From contig NZ_JACHJK010000001.1 of the NCBI RefSeq assembly GCF_014203595.1, forward strand, positions 622,582-686,581: 64,000 nucleotides of DNA, in the 5' to 3' direction. Under the pieces are notes generated by a model. That model ran no database searches, was not told the DNA's origin, and worked only from the letters and a program-made list of their open reading frames with translations. Of the stretch, positions 14,675 through 23,574 are shown piece after piece. The stretch's first letter is position 1; each line of letters starts with the position of its first letter. A program made the position numbers and the translations under genes. The stretch comes from Streptomyces echinatus. Its GTDB lineage: Bacteria > Actinomycetota > Actinomycetes > Streptomycetales > Streptomycetaceae.

Positions 14675-16135
14675 CTACACCCGCTCGGAGGCGCCGACGG
14701 CCGGGCGGGTCCGCGTCGGCTCCAGCGTCCGGACCGCCCGTTCGGCGGTGCGGCGCGCCCAGCGGCCGCTGGTCAGCAGGCCCAGGACCAGGACGGCCAG
14801 ACCGCAGCCGGTGAGAATCCACCAGCCGGGGCGGGCCGCCGGGACGAACATCTGCCGGTAGGGGTGCGAGCCGATGCCGGAGGCCAGGACGGCGCCGACC
14901 ACCGCGACGCCGAGCGTCTGGCCCAGCTGCCGGCTGGTGGAGGCGACGGCCGCGGCGACGCCGGCCTGGGCCCGCGGCATGCCCGACACCGCCGTGTTGG
15001 TGATGGGCGCGTTCACGAAGCCGAAGCCGATGCCGAACAGGACGTAGCCGACGAGGAGGGTGGCGTTCGCCGTCTCCGCCTCGAACGCGGCGAACAGCAC
15101 GCCGCTCGCGGTCATCGCCGTACCGGCGATCAGCAGGGGGAGGCGGGGGCCGCGGCTGCCGACCAGACGGCCGGACAACGGGGCGCACAGGAACGTGGGC
15201 GCGGCCATCGGCAGCATCCACAGCCCCGCGTGCAGGGCGTCGAGGCCGCGCACGTTCTGCAGGTACAGGGTGGACAGGAACAGGAAGCCGCCCAGGGCCG
15301 CGAACGCGCCGACCGCGATCACCGTGGCTCCGCTGAACGGGGCCGAGCGGAAGAAGCGCAGGTCGATGAGGGGTTCCGCGCGCCGGGGCTCGTACCACCG
15401 CAGTGCCAGCAGGGCGGCCATGGCGACCGCGGCGAACGGCACCACCGGGCCGGCGCCCGACGCGGGTGCCTCGATGATCGCGTACGTCAGCGAGCCGAAC
15501 AGGACGATCACCAGCAGCTGGCCGACCGGGTCGGGGCGGCGGGCCCTGGGCGCGCGGGACTCGGGGACGAAGCGAAGGGTGAGCAGGAGGGCGGCGAGGC
15601 CGACCGGGAGGTTGACCCAGAAGATCGAGCGCCAGCTCACCGACTGCACCAGCAACCCGCCGACCAGCGGACCGGCCGCCATGGAGATGCCGACCACCGC
15701 ACCCCACACGCCGATCGCGCGGGCGCGCTCCCGGGCGTCGGTGAAGGTGTTGGTGATGATCGACATGGCGACCGGGTTGAGCATCGAGCCGCCCACCGCC
15801 TGGATCATGCGGAACACGATCAGCAGTTCCAGGCTGGGGGCGAGGGAGCACAGCAGGGAGCCGACGGTGAAGATCACCAGGCCCGCCATGAACACACGCT
15901 TCCGGCCGATCCGGTCGGCCGTGGAGCCCGCGAGCATCAGCAGCGAGGCCAGGACGAGCGTGTAGGCGTCGATCGTCCACTGCAGGCCGGAGGTGGTGGC
16001 GTGCAGGTCACGCTGCATGGACGGCAGCGCCACGTTCAGGGCGGTGTTGTCGAGGCTCACGATCAGCAGGCTCATGCAGCAGATCCCGAGTACGAGCACG
16101 CGCCGGCGATGGCTCAACTCTGGCATGCGTCCCAT
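14675..16135 (-). CDS. MFS drug exporter, DHA2 (14-TMS) type
   Basis: 486-aa efflux protein. Motif D1 (LDNTALNVALPSM), motif A (GSTADRIGRKR) and WTIDAYTLVLASLL mark DHA2 transporters of the EmrB/QacA group; about 14 helices are visible. The start at 16135 could instead be ATG 16126. The upstream spacer has an AT-richer patch (16150-16170) with TTAGTTAG-type sequence that may hold the promoter. No regulator adjoins it directly; the MmyB-type gene ends convergently 26 bp away. Confidence 0.9.
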   Translation of the reverse strand: MGRMPELSHRRRVLVLGICCMSLLIVSLDNTALNVALPSMQRDLHATTSGLQWTIDAYTLVLASLLMLAGSTADRIGRKRVFMAGLVIFTVGSLLCSLAPSLELLIVFRMIQAVGGSMLNPVAMSIITNTFTDARERARAIGVWGAVVGISMAAGPLVGGLLVQSVSWRSIFWVNLPVGLAALLLTLRFVPESRAPRARRPDPVGQLLVIVLFGSLTYAIIEAPASGAGPVVPFAAVAMAALLALRWYEPRRAEPLIDLRFFRSAPFSGATVIAVGAFAALGGFLFLSTLYLQNVRGLDALHAGLWMLPMAAPTFLCAPLSGRLVGSRGPRLPLLIAGTAMTASGVLFAAFEAETANATLLVGYVLFGIGFGFVNAPITNTAVSGMPRAQAGVAAAVASTSRQLGQTLGVAVVGAVLASGIGSHPYRQMFVPAARPGWWILTGCGLAVLVLGLLTSGRWARRTAERAVRTLEPTRTRPAVGASERV

Positions 16136-16195
16136 CGTACGCCGATTTCGATAGTGCGGCTAACTAATGAGTGTTACACGATCTTTGAGGGAGAA

Positions 16196-16226
16196 GGGGG
16201 AGAGGGGGAGAAGGGGGAGAGCGGGG
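16196..16226 (+). other. G-quadruplex-capable polypurine tract
   Basis: Four G-runs (16196-16200, 16204-16208, 16213-16217, 16223-16226) separated by 3-5 purine or mixed bases on the plus strand, 110 bp upstream of the dus start and within the divergent spacer with an MFS gene. Confidence 0.6.
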
Positions 16227-16335
16227 AGCGGCTGGAGCGGCCGGCGGAACTGCCGGACGAGCCGCCGGCCGGGTGAGGGACAATGGGTGCTTGCCTCCTG
16301 TTCCTGTGCCGTCCACCCGCCCCGGAGTCCTGACG

Positions 16336-17469
16336 ATGACCCACCCGCTCTCCATCGGCCCGCACGCCGTGACACCGCCCGTCGTGCTTGCACCCATGGC
16401 GGGCATCACCAACGCGCCCTTCCGTACCCTGTGCAGGGAGTTCAGCGGTGGCAAGGGCCTGTTCGTCAGCGAGATGATCACGACCCGGGCGCTGGTCGAG
16501 CGCAACGAGAAGACCATGCAGCTGATCAGGTTCGACGCGAGCGAGCGGCCGCGGTCGATCCAGCTGTACGGCGTCGACCCGGCGACCGTCGGCAAGGCCG
16601 TCCGCATGATCGCGGAAGAGGACCTCGCCGACCACATCGACCTGAACTTCGGCTGCCCGGTCCCCAAGGTGACGCGCAAGGGCGGCGGGTCCGCGCTGCC
16701 GTACAAGCGGAACCTGCTGCGGGCGATCCTGCGCGAGGCCGTCTCCGGGGCCGGGGACCTGCCGGTGACCATGAAGATGCGCAAGGGCATCGACGACGAT
16801 CACATCACCTACCTCGACGCCGGCCGCATCGCCGTGGAGGAGGGTGTCACGGCGATCGCGCTGCACGGCCGCACCGCCGCCCAGCACTACGGCGGCACCG
16901 CCGACTGGGACGCCATCGCCCGGCTGAAGGAGCACGTGCCGGAGATCCCCGTGCTCGGCAACGGCGACATCTGGTCCGCCGAGGACGCGCTGCGGATGGT
17001 GCGCGAGACCGGCTGCGACGGGGTCGTCGTGGGCCGCGGCTGTCTTGGGCGGCCGTGGCTGTTCTCCGATCTGGTCGCGGCGTTCGAGGGGCGGCTCGAC
17101 GCCGTGGCCCGGCCGGCGCTGCGGGAGGTGGCCGACGTCATGGTCCGGCACGCCACCCTGCTCGGGGAGTGGATCGGTGACGAGTCCAAGGGCGTCGTCG
17201 ACTTCCGCAAGCACGTCGCCTGGTATCTGAAGGGTTTCGCGGTCGGCTCCGAGATGCGCAAGCGGCTCGCGATCACGTCGTCCCTGGAGGAGCTGCGGGC
17301 CGGGCTGGACGAGCTGGACCTGGACCAGGCGTGGCCGGTCGGGGCGGAGGGGCCGCGTGGGCGTACGTCCGGCAACAACCGGGTGGTGCTGCCGGACGGG
17401 TGGCTGAAGGATCCGTACGACTGTGCGGGTGTGAGCGAGGATGCGGAGCTGGACACGTCGGGGGGGTGA
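16336..17469 (+). CDS. dusB: tRNA-dihydrouridine synthase
   Basis: FMN-dependent enzyme reducing uridines in the tRNA D-loop, 377 aa. PMAGITNAPFRTLCREF at the N-terminus, the catalytic-Cys motif NFGCPVPKV (Cys near 106), HGRTAAQHYGG and the FMN phosphate loop GNGDIWS / VVGRGCLGRPWLF are all present. ATG 16336 has GGAG eight bases upstream. The C-terminal 30 residues are hydrophilic and variable. The DusB-type label follows general actinobacterial usage; the tRNA position modified is not determined here. Confidence 0.93.
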   Translation: MTHPLSIGPHAVTPPVVLAPMAGITNAPFRTLCREFSGGKGLFVSEMITTRALVERNEKTMQLIRFDASERPRSIQLYGVDPATVGKAVRMIAEEDLADHIDLNFGCPVPKVTRKGGGSALPYKRNLLRAILREAVSGAGDLPVTMKMRKGIDDDHITYLDAGRIAVEEGVTAIALHGRTAAQHYGGTADWDAIARLKEHVPEIPVLGNGDIWSAEDALRMVRETGCDGVVVGRGCLGRPWLFSDLVAAFEGRLDAVARPALREVADVMVRHATLLGEWIGDESKGVVDFRKHVAWYLKGFAVGSEMRKRLAITSSLEELRAGLDELDLDQAWPVGAEGPRGRTSGNNRVVLPDGWLKDPYDCAGVSEDAELDTSGG

Positions 17470-17485
17470 GCCGGGTCCGGCGCCC

Positions 17486-17690
17486 GCCCGCCCGGCTCGG
17501 TGGGCCGGGCGGGCGCCGGCGCGGGGCTTCGCCCCGGACCCCGGGTTTGCCCACCCGCCCGCCCGGCTCGGTCGGCCGGGAGCGGTGCCGTCGCGGGGCT
17601 CTGCCCCGGACCCCGGTCTCGCCCAGCCGCCCGCCCGGCTCGGTCGGCCGGGTGGGTGCCGGCGCGGGGCTTCGCCCCGGACCCCGGGTT
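17486..17690. repeat. three ~72-bp tandem repeats of paired hairpins
   Basis: The marker CCCGGCTCGG recurs at 17491, 17562 and 17634 (periods 71 and 72 bp). Each unit combines a GCCCGCCCGGCTCGG...GGCCGGG hairpin with a GCGGGGCTTCGCCCCGGACC hairpin. The array fills the gap between the convergent dus and sulfatase-fold genes and probably terminates both. Confidence 0.75.
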
Positions 17691-17725
17691 GTCCGAGGGG
17701 TCGTTTCCTTCGCCTGATCCGTGGG

Positions 17726-19849
17726 TCAGTTTCGCTTGGGGTGGGGGGTTGAGCCGTAGGCCGTCAGGAAGCGGTCGCGGAAGGCGCTCATCTTCCATAC
17801 CGGGGCGTCATGGGCGGGGCGCAGGCCGTCCGTCCAGCCCCAGTCGGTGATCTTGTCCAGCACCTTGGGGTCCTTGGCGACGACCGCCACCGGCACGTCA
17901 CGGCTCGCGTGGTTGCCGCTGACCCGGGCGATCGGCTGGTGGTCGCCGAGGAAGACCAGCACGGTGTCGTCGGTGCCGTAGCGCTCCAGCCACTCGGTCA
18001 GCGCGGTCACCGAGTACTGGATCGACTTGCCGTACTCCTCACGGGACCTGGTGGTGTCGGCGATGACGTCGGCCGGGTCGTTGCCCGCCTCCTCGATGCC
18101 CTTGAAGCCCGAGCCGTCGCCCAGCTGGTCCCAGCCCACCATCCTCGGGATGGGCGCCCACGGCTGGTGGCTGGAGGTCAGGATGAGCAGCGACATCCGT
18201 GACTTGCCGTCGGCCGGCCGCTTGCTGTGCACCCGCTCCTGGTACTGCTGGAGCGCGTACTGGTCCGGCATCGTCGACCAGCTGAACTTGGGTCCCCGGT
18301 AGCCGAGCTGGAAGGCGTTGTAGACCTTGTCGAGGCCGTACCACTTCTGCTCCGGCCACCCCTTCTGCACGCCCGGCATGACACCGACCGTGTCGAACGC
18401 GCCGGTCCTCTTGAACGCGTCCGTCAGGCTCATGTGGTCGCTCGCCATGACGGTGCGGTAGCGCTGCTGGTTGCTGACCCACAGGCCGGACATGGTGGTG
18501 GAGTGGCCGAGCCAGCTGCTGCCGCCGTAGGTCGCCGAGGTCAGCCAGCCGCTCTTGGCGTGGAAACCGGCCTTGGCCAGGGCCTTGGTGCGCGCGTCCA
18601 GGGTGCTGTCCACGCCCGGCGCCATGATCGGGTCCTCGATCGCGCTGCGGCCGTAGCTCTCGATGAAGGTGAAGATCATGTCCTTGCCGCGCAGACCGGG
18701 GACGAGCTGGTCGCCCGGGGTGTTCCCGAAGGCGTCGACCCGGGCCACCTTCCGGAACTCCGCCTCGTCCCGCAGGGTCTGCTGGATCCGGTGGGCCTGG
18801 CTCTGGACCGCGGTCGCGGTGCGGTCGGAGGCGAGGGGCGCGCCCGCCACCTGCAGGCCCAGGGAGGAGCAGGTGATCCAGACGACCCCGGCGATCAGGG
18901 TGCCCCGGGTCGCGGTGCCGGGGTGCCGGGCGAGGACGTTGCCCAGCCGGACCACGGACAGCGCCAGCAGCACGAAGAGCAGCAGGACCAGGACGACCAG
19001 TCCGGCCACGGCGGCCAGCGTGGTGGTGCGGCCGAGGGAGTCCTCCAGATACGACTCCGCGTCGCCGAACAGGCTCCAGTCGAGGATGACGTCGAACCTG
19101 CGCCCGAGATACTGGCCGAAGCCCATGTCGAGCGCGTTCAGCACCGTCATGGCCGCGAGCAGGACGCCGGACAGCGCCGCCACCGCCGTCCGTGGCCGGC
19201 GCGGCAGCGCGAGCAGCACGGCGGCCCCGACGACGGCCTCCGCCGGTATCCGCACGAACGCGGCGGGCTCCAGCCGGGCGACGGAGTCGGGCATCACGAG
19301 CGCGGCGACGACGAGCGCGGCGGCGAGCACGGTGAGGGTGACGGACAGGACGCGCGCGGCGTCCGGGTGCCGCTCCCGCCACCGCCGGCTCCACGCGGAC
19401 GACCGCGCCCAGGGGCGCGGGAAGGAGCGGGCTCGGGACAGGAGGGCGGGGGTCTTACCGGGCGCGGAGGCGGCGCCGGTGGCGGCCCCCTTCCGCGCGG
19501 GCGCGGTGTCCTCCTCCGGTTCGGCCGTGGACGCGGAGGCGGTGTCCTCCTCCGGTTCAGCCGCGGACGCGGTGGCCTCGTCCGGTTCGGGGGCGGACGC
19601 GGTGGCGGGGGTGTCCCCCTCGGGCACGGTGGCGGGGGTGTCCCCCTCGGGCACGGTGGCGGGGGTGTCCCCCTCGGGCACGGTGGCGGTGGTGTCCCCC
19701 TCAGGCACGGTGGCGGTCGTGTCCCCGTCAGGCACGGAGGCGGTGGTGGCCTCCGCGGTGGCGGGTGCGGTGGCCTCCTCCGGTGTGGGTGCGGTGTCCT
19801 CCTCCGATTCCTCTGCTGCCGGCTGGCGTGTGCTCGTGTCCTGAGACAA
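17726..19849 (-). CDS. membrane sulfatase-fold hydrolase/phosphotransferase (LTA-synthase-like)
   Basis: 707-aa protein of the alkaline phosphatase/sulfatase superfamily. A long acidic Thr/Pro/Glu-rich cytosolic N-terminus (about 1-165) includes five nine-residue repeats (VPEGDTPAT type). About five transmembrane helices follow (about 166-330), then an extracytoplasmic sulfatase domain (about 370-700) with FTFIESYGRSAIED at the nucleophile position, SSWLGHSTTMSGLW, and metal-site GDHQPI. The architecture resembles LtaS/MdoB-type phosphoglycerol transferases and arylsulfatase-like Streptomyces membrane proteins. The real substrate is unknown. It stands alone between a tandem repeat and the glycosidase pair. 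Confidence 0.85.
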   Translation of the reverse strand: MSQDTSTRQPAAEESEEDTAPTPEEATAPATAEATTASVPDGDTTATVPEGDTTATVPEGDTPATVPEGDTPATVPEGDTPATASAPEPDEATASAAEPEEDTASASTAEPEEDTAPARKGAATGAASAPGKTPALLSRARSFPRPWARSSAWSRRWRERHPDAARVLSVTLTVLAAALVVAALVMPDSVARLEPAAFVRIPAEAVVGAAVLLALPRRPRTAVAALSGVLLAAMTVLNALDMGFGQYLGRRFDVILDWSLFGDAESYLEDSLGRTTTLAAVAGLVVLVLLLFVLLALSVVRLGNVLARHPGTATRGTLIAGVVWITCSSLGLQVAGAPLASDRTATAVQSQAHRIQQTLRDEAEFRKVARVDAFGNTPGDQLVPGLRGKDMIFTFIESYGRSAIEDPIMAPGVDSTLDARTKALAKAGFHAKSGWLTSATYGGSSWLGHSTTMSGLWVSNQQRYRTVMASDHMSLTDAFKRTGAFDTVGVMPGVQKGWPEQKWYGLDKVYNAFQLGYRGPKFSWSTMPDQYALQQYQERVHSKRPADGKSRMSLLILTSSHQPWAPIPRMVGWDQLGDGSGFKGIEEAGNDPADVIADTTRSREEYGKSIQYSVTALTEWLERYGTDDTVLVFLGDHQPIARVSGNHASRDVPVAVVAKDPKVLDKITDWGWTDGLRPAHDAPVWKMSAFRDRFLTAYGSTPHPKRN
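19601..19735 (-). repeat. five 27-bp tandem repeats inside CDS
   Basis: Copies at 19601-19627, 19628-19654, 19655-19681, 19682-19708 and 19709-19735. The first three are identical and the last two have drifted. Each encodes nine residues of the VPEGDTPAT type, so length changes would keep the frame. Confidence 0.9.
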
Positions 19850-20029
19850 CCCGGAGTCCTTCCCTGTGCAGCCCGTCGACCGTCCTCCCGTACGGTGTCA
19901 CCCTCGCCGCTGTTCAGGGCCGGGAGCAAAGACCGGGCAAACGCCCGGCCGACACGGGCCACGGCGCCGGGGACGCCTTGAAAGGCCGCCCCGGAAGGCC
20001 GTCCCGGAAGCTGTCCCGGAGACGCGCCC

Positions 20030-21967
20030 TCAGACGCCCCCCAGGGCCGTCAGCAGGGCGAGGGGGGCCGCTGCCGAGCGGGCCTCCCGGCCGCACGCGT
20101 GCGGATACGGCACCGGCTCACCGTGGGTGTCCCGCCCGTACCCGGCCAGCACCTCCGGCAGCCGGTGCCCCGTCACCGACGCCGCGTCGACCAGCGCGTT
20201 CGCCACCGTCCGGGCCTCGTCGTGCAGCCCGTACCGGGCCAGCCCCAGCGTGATCAGAGCGTTGTCGTGCGGCCAGACGGAGCCCCGGTGGTAGGACAGC
20301 GGGTGGTATGCCGGCTGGCCGGAGGCCACCGTGCGGACCCCCCAGCCGGAGAAGAAGTCCGGCTCCAGCAGCCGTCGGCCCACCACCTCGCCGTACTCCT
20401 TGTCCAGCAGCCCCGACCACAGCAGATGCCCGGCGTCGGAGGCCAGCGCGTCGATCTGGCGGCCCCGCCCGTCCAGCGCCAGCGCCGGGAAGGACCGCTC
20501 CCGCATCCAGAAGTCCCGCTGGAAACGGTCCCGGAGGTCGGCCGCGGCCTGCTCCAGCAGCGCGGCGTACGTCTCGTCGGCCCACACCGCGCGCGCCGTC
20601 CCGGCCGTACGGCGCAGCGCGTCGTACGCGTAGCCCTGGGCGCCCGCCGCCATCACCGCGCCGGTGGGCCGGGTGCCGTCGGCGCAGCAGATCGCGCCGG
20701 GGGAGTCCTTCCAGTTCTGGTTGGCGAGGCCGCCCTCGTCGGCGCGGTAGACGAGATAGCCGCGCGAGGTCAGGCCGCCGTGGTCGAGCATCCAGCCGAC
20801 GGCGGCGCGGGCGTGCGGCTCCAGTCGCCGGGCCAGTTCCGTGTCCCCGGTCTGTTCGACGTACGCGCCGAGCAGGATCAGGAACAGGGGAGTGGCGTCG
20901 ACCGAGCCGTAGTAGCGGCGGAACGGCACCTGGCCGAAGTGGGCCAGCTCCCCGTGCCGGACCTCGTGCACGATCTTGCCGGGCTGGGCGACCGGGGACG
21001 GGCCGGCGCCCGTCGCCTGGGTGGCGGCCAGCGCGAGGAGGGTCGCGGCGGCCGGCCGGGGGCGGTACGGCAGGGCGAAGAGGGAGGTGAGGAGCGCGTC
21101 ACGGCCGAGCAGGGTGAGGAACCAGGGGGCGCCGGCGGCCGGGACGCGCAGCTCCTCGCCGTCCGGTCCGGTGGCCGGGACCTGGAGCGCCGCCAGGTCG
21201 GCGAGGCCCCGGGCGCAGGCCGCGGCCAGCTCCGGCCGGCCCGCCGGGAAGGCCACGCCCTCGGTGAACTCGTCTTCCCGTGCGCGGAGTTGACGGTGCA
21301 CGGCGGCGGGGTCGCGGGGCACGCGCAAGGCGCGTTTCTCACCGTGCGGACGGGCGATCACCCGCAGCAGCAGCTCCGTCGTGCCGTGCGGCGCGAGGTC
21401 GAGGGTCCATACCAACCGGCGGGCTCCGGTGCCCGTCTCCTCCACGGCGTCGGGGGCCGGCTCGGCCGTGACCGTCGTGCGGGACCGCCACTCGGCGCGC
21501 CGGTAGGTGAACTCGATCCCGTCGTCCAGGACTTCGCGGGAGCGTACGGCGCCGGCCTTCACGTAGGTGCGGTGGTCGGAGCGGAGCTCGAACTGGTCGG
21601 TGAAGTCGGCGTCGACGGTGAGTGCCAGCCGGACGGTGGTGGGGACCGGGCGGTTGCTGGTCACCCGCACGGACTCCACGAACGAGTTTTCCCCGACGGC
21701 CTGTTCACGGAAGAGGGTGTGGCCCGGTGGTTCCTGCCGGCCGCCGCGCGGGACCAGTACGCAGCGGGGCGTCTCCCCGTCCTTCACCGGGGTGAGGACG
21801 TCGGGCACCGCGCCGTCGACGGTGAGCTGCCAGCGGCTGAGGTGCCGGGCGTCCCGGACGAATAACCCGTCCGGAGGGCCGCCGCCGCGCACCCCGCTGA
21901 TGTCGCCGCGGTCGCCGACGGCGGCGAAGGTGGCGCCGTGCACAAGCAGATGATGCCGGTCCGTCAT
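20030..21967 (-). CDS. amylo-alpha-1,6-glucosidase / glycogen-debranching-like enzyme
   Basis: 645-aa enzyme with the GDE N-terminal beta domain (about 1-210; DGLFVRDARHLSRWQL is typical) and a C-terminal (alpha/alpha)6 barrel (about 240-640). Barrel motifs include PWFLTLLGRDALLTSLFALP, NQNWKDSPG and HRGSVWPHDNALI, with acidic residues likely serving catalysis. The family acts on alpha-glucosidic sugars, but whether this one debranches glycogen is uncertain. Codon 35 is TTA (21863-21865), so translation should need the bldA tRNA. Its ATG overlaps the stop of the upstream glycosidase by four bases, implying coupled expression under the divergent ROK regulator. Confidence 0.87.
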   Translation of the reverse strand: MTDRHHLLVHGATFAAVGDRGDISGVRGGGPPDGLFVRDARHLSRWQLTVDGAVPDVLTPVKDGETPRCVLVPRGGRQEPPGHTLFREQAVGENSFVESVRVTSNRPVPTTVRLALTVDADFTDQFELRSDHRTYVKAGAVRSREVLDDGIEFTYRRAEWRSRTTVTAEPAPDAVEETGTGARRLVWTLDLAPHGTTELLLRVIARPHGEKRALRVPRDPAAVHRQLRAREDEFTEGVAFPAGRPELAAACARGLADLAALQVPATGPDGEELRVPAAGAPWFLTLLGRDALLTSLFALPYRPRPAAATLLALAATQATGAGPSPVAQPGKIVHEVRHGELAHFGQVPFRRYYGSVDATPLFLILLGAYVEQTGDTELARRLEPHARAAVGWMLDHGGLTSRGYLVYRADEGGLANQNWKDSPGAICCADGTRPTGAVMAAGAQGYAYDALRRTAGTARAVWADETYAALLEQAAADLRDRFQRDFWMRERSFPALALDGRGRQIDALASDAGHLLWSGLLDKEYGEVVGRRLLEPDFFSGWGVRTVASGQPAYHPLSYHRGSVWPHDNALITLGLARYGLHDEARTVANALVDAASVTGHRLPEVLAGYGRDTHGEPVPYPHACGREARSAAAPLALLTALGGV

Positions 21968-23454
21968 CCCCGGTCCCCTCCTTTGTCACTCCTGTCGAAC
22001 GTGCCGGTGTCCGCGGCGGACACGTCGTTTTGTGGGCCCTTGTCCAGCTTTTGACGCTCATGTGGTGCGGACGGCCGGTGACACAGGTCGAGCGCGAGCG
22101 CCGCCGTCCAGCTGAAGCCGGTGGCGCCGCAGGGCTCGCCGGTGAACGGATCGACGTACTCGGCGAAGCCGGTGGCACCGGCCAGGCGCAGGACCGCCGC
22201 GCGCAGGGCTTCGGCCGCCGCCGTCTCGCCGTGCGCGCGCAGCCCGCGCTCCACCAGCCAGCCGGTGTTGAACCAGGCCGGGCCGCGCCAGTACCGGTGC
22301 GGGTCGAAGGCCTCCCCGAGGAGGTCGTAGCTCGGCACCAGCCGGGTGCGGTCGCCGAGCGAGAAGTGCGGCCCGTGGAGGGTGCGGACGAGGGCGGCGG
22401 CGATGTCGCGGGGCAGTCCGGGCAGCAGCAGCGGGACCAGCCCGGAGACGGAGCGCTCGGGGACGAGCGCGTCGCCGCGCAGGTCCCGGCACAGGAACAT
22501 GCCGGCCTCCGCGTCCCACAGCCGGGCCACCAGCACCCGGGTCAGCCGCTCGGCGCGAGCCCGGCGGGCGGAGCCGGCCGCGCCCAGCTCCTCGGCGATC
22601 CGGGCGAGGGCGTGTTCGGAGGCGATGAGCAGGGCGTTGAACGCCGGGTCCTCCACGGCGAACTCCCCGCCCCCGCCCCCGTGCCGCCCGCCCGGCCCGT
22701 CCCGGTATCCGCCGTCCCGGTAGTCGGCGGCCAGCCGGACGTACCGTCCGTAGTCCAGGTCCGTCGGCCGGTCCCCGGGCGCTCCGTGGTCGAGGTCGGC
22801 GCGGTGGAAGGAGCGGGCCGCGGCCGGGGCGATCCGGGCCAGCGGGGCGTCCCAGCAGGGACTGTTGTCCATGCCCTGCTCCCACGGGTGGACGACGCCG
22901 GCCAGGCCGGCGCCGCCCAGGTCCCGCCGGTGCAGCAGATACCGGTGCCAGGCGGCCAGCCGCGGGTACATCCGGGCCAGGAAGCCGCGGCTGCGGGACA
23001 GCGCGGGGTCGGCGCGGTGCACCAGCCAGGCGGCCAGCGCGTGCACCGGTGGCTGCACGATGCCGGAGGTCTGTACGGTGCGCGGGGCGCCCGCGGTGCG
23101 CCCGGCGGTGGAGGAGCGCCAGAAGTCGGGGCTCGGGAAGTACGCGTCGAGCGGTACGGAGGGGTTGAAGACGATGTGCGGGACGCGTCCGTCGGCCCAC
23201 TGGGCCGTGAACAGCGTCTCCAGCTCCGTCTGGGCCCGCAGCGGCGAGACGTGCCGCAGTCCGATGGCGATGAAGGCGGAGTCCCAGGACCACTGGTGCG
23301 GATACAGGCTCCGGGAGGGGACCGTCGAGCCGCCCGTCCAGTTCGCCTCCAGCACCCGGGCCGCTCCGGCGCGCAGAGACGCCGTCGCGGCCGGTGGATC
23401 GTATGCGATCCCGGACGTCGTGGGGCGGGCGGTGAGCTGGGCGGTTCGATCCAC
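21964..23454 (-). CDS. GH63-like glucosylglycerate/mannosylglycerate hydrolase (MGH-type)
   Basis: 496-aa six-hairpin glycosidase. LYPHQWSWDSAFIAIGLRH, PHIVFNPSV, EQGMDNSPCWDAPL and RYWRGPAWFNTGWLVERGL are signatures of MGH1-type hydrolases such as glucosylglycerate hydrolase. Conserved Asp in MDNSP and a C-terminal Glu (FAEYVDPFTGEPCG) are likely catalytic or substrate-binding. GTG 23454 has GGGGAG upstream; longer in-frame reading belongs to shadows of the ROK gene. It is the first gene of a two-glycosidase operon. Suggested role: turnover of a glucosylated compatible solute or related alpha-glucoside. Confidence 0.85.
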   Translation of the reverse strand: MDRTAQLTARPTTSGIAYDPPAATASLRAGAARVLEANWTGGSTVPSRSLYPHQWSWDSAFIAIGLRHVSPLRAQTELETLFTAQWADGRVPHIVFNPSVPLDAYFPSPDFWRSSTAGRTAGAPRTVQTSGIVQPPVHALAAWLVHRADPALSRSRGFLARMYPRLAAWHRYLLHRRDLGGAGLAGVVHPWEQGMDNSPCWDAPLARIAPAAARSFHRADLDHGAPGDRPTDLDYGRYVRLAADYRDGGYRDGPGGRHGGGGGEFAVEDPAFNALLIASEHALARIAEELGAAGSARRARAERLTRVLVARLWDAEAGMFLCRDLRGDALVPERSVSGLVPLLLPGLPRDIAAALVRTLHGPHFSLGDRTRLVPSYDLLGEAFDPHRYWRGPAWFNTGWLVERGLRAHGETAAAEALRAAVLRLAGATGFAEYVDPFTGEPCGATGFSWTAALALDLCHRPSAPHERQKLDKGPQNDVSAADTGTFDRSDKGGDRG

Positions 23455-23574
23455 TCGGGACTCCCCGAAGACGTTCGGCCGACCGGGTTCGGCGGCGGCC
23501 ACCGTAGGGTTACGTCTATTTAACACGCAAAACTCACTATGTAATGCAGGCTTGAGGAACACAAGGGGGTGCGC
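23455..23574. promoter_or_regulatory. divergent promoter region, glycosidases / ROK regulator
   Basis: The 120-bp spacer contains a markedly AT-rich patch (about 23510-23548, with CTATTTAACACGCAAAACTC and ACTATGTAATGC) that contrasts with the surrounding DNA and is the likely site of both promoters and the ROK operator. No perfect long palindrome was found. Confidence 0.5.

Noticed and set aside
19601..19735. possible CRISPR or regulatory repeat array
   Set aside because: Repeats are contiguous, 27 bp, in frame and protein-coding; there are no spacers.
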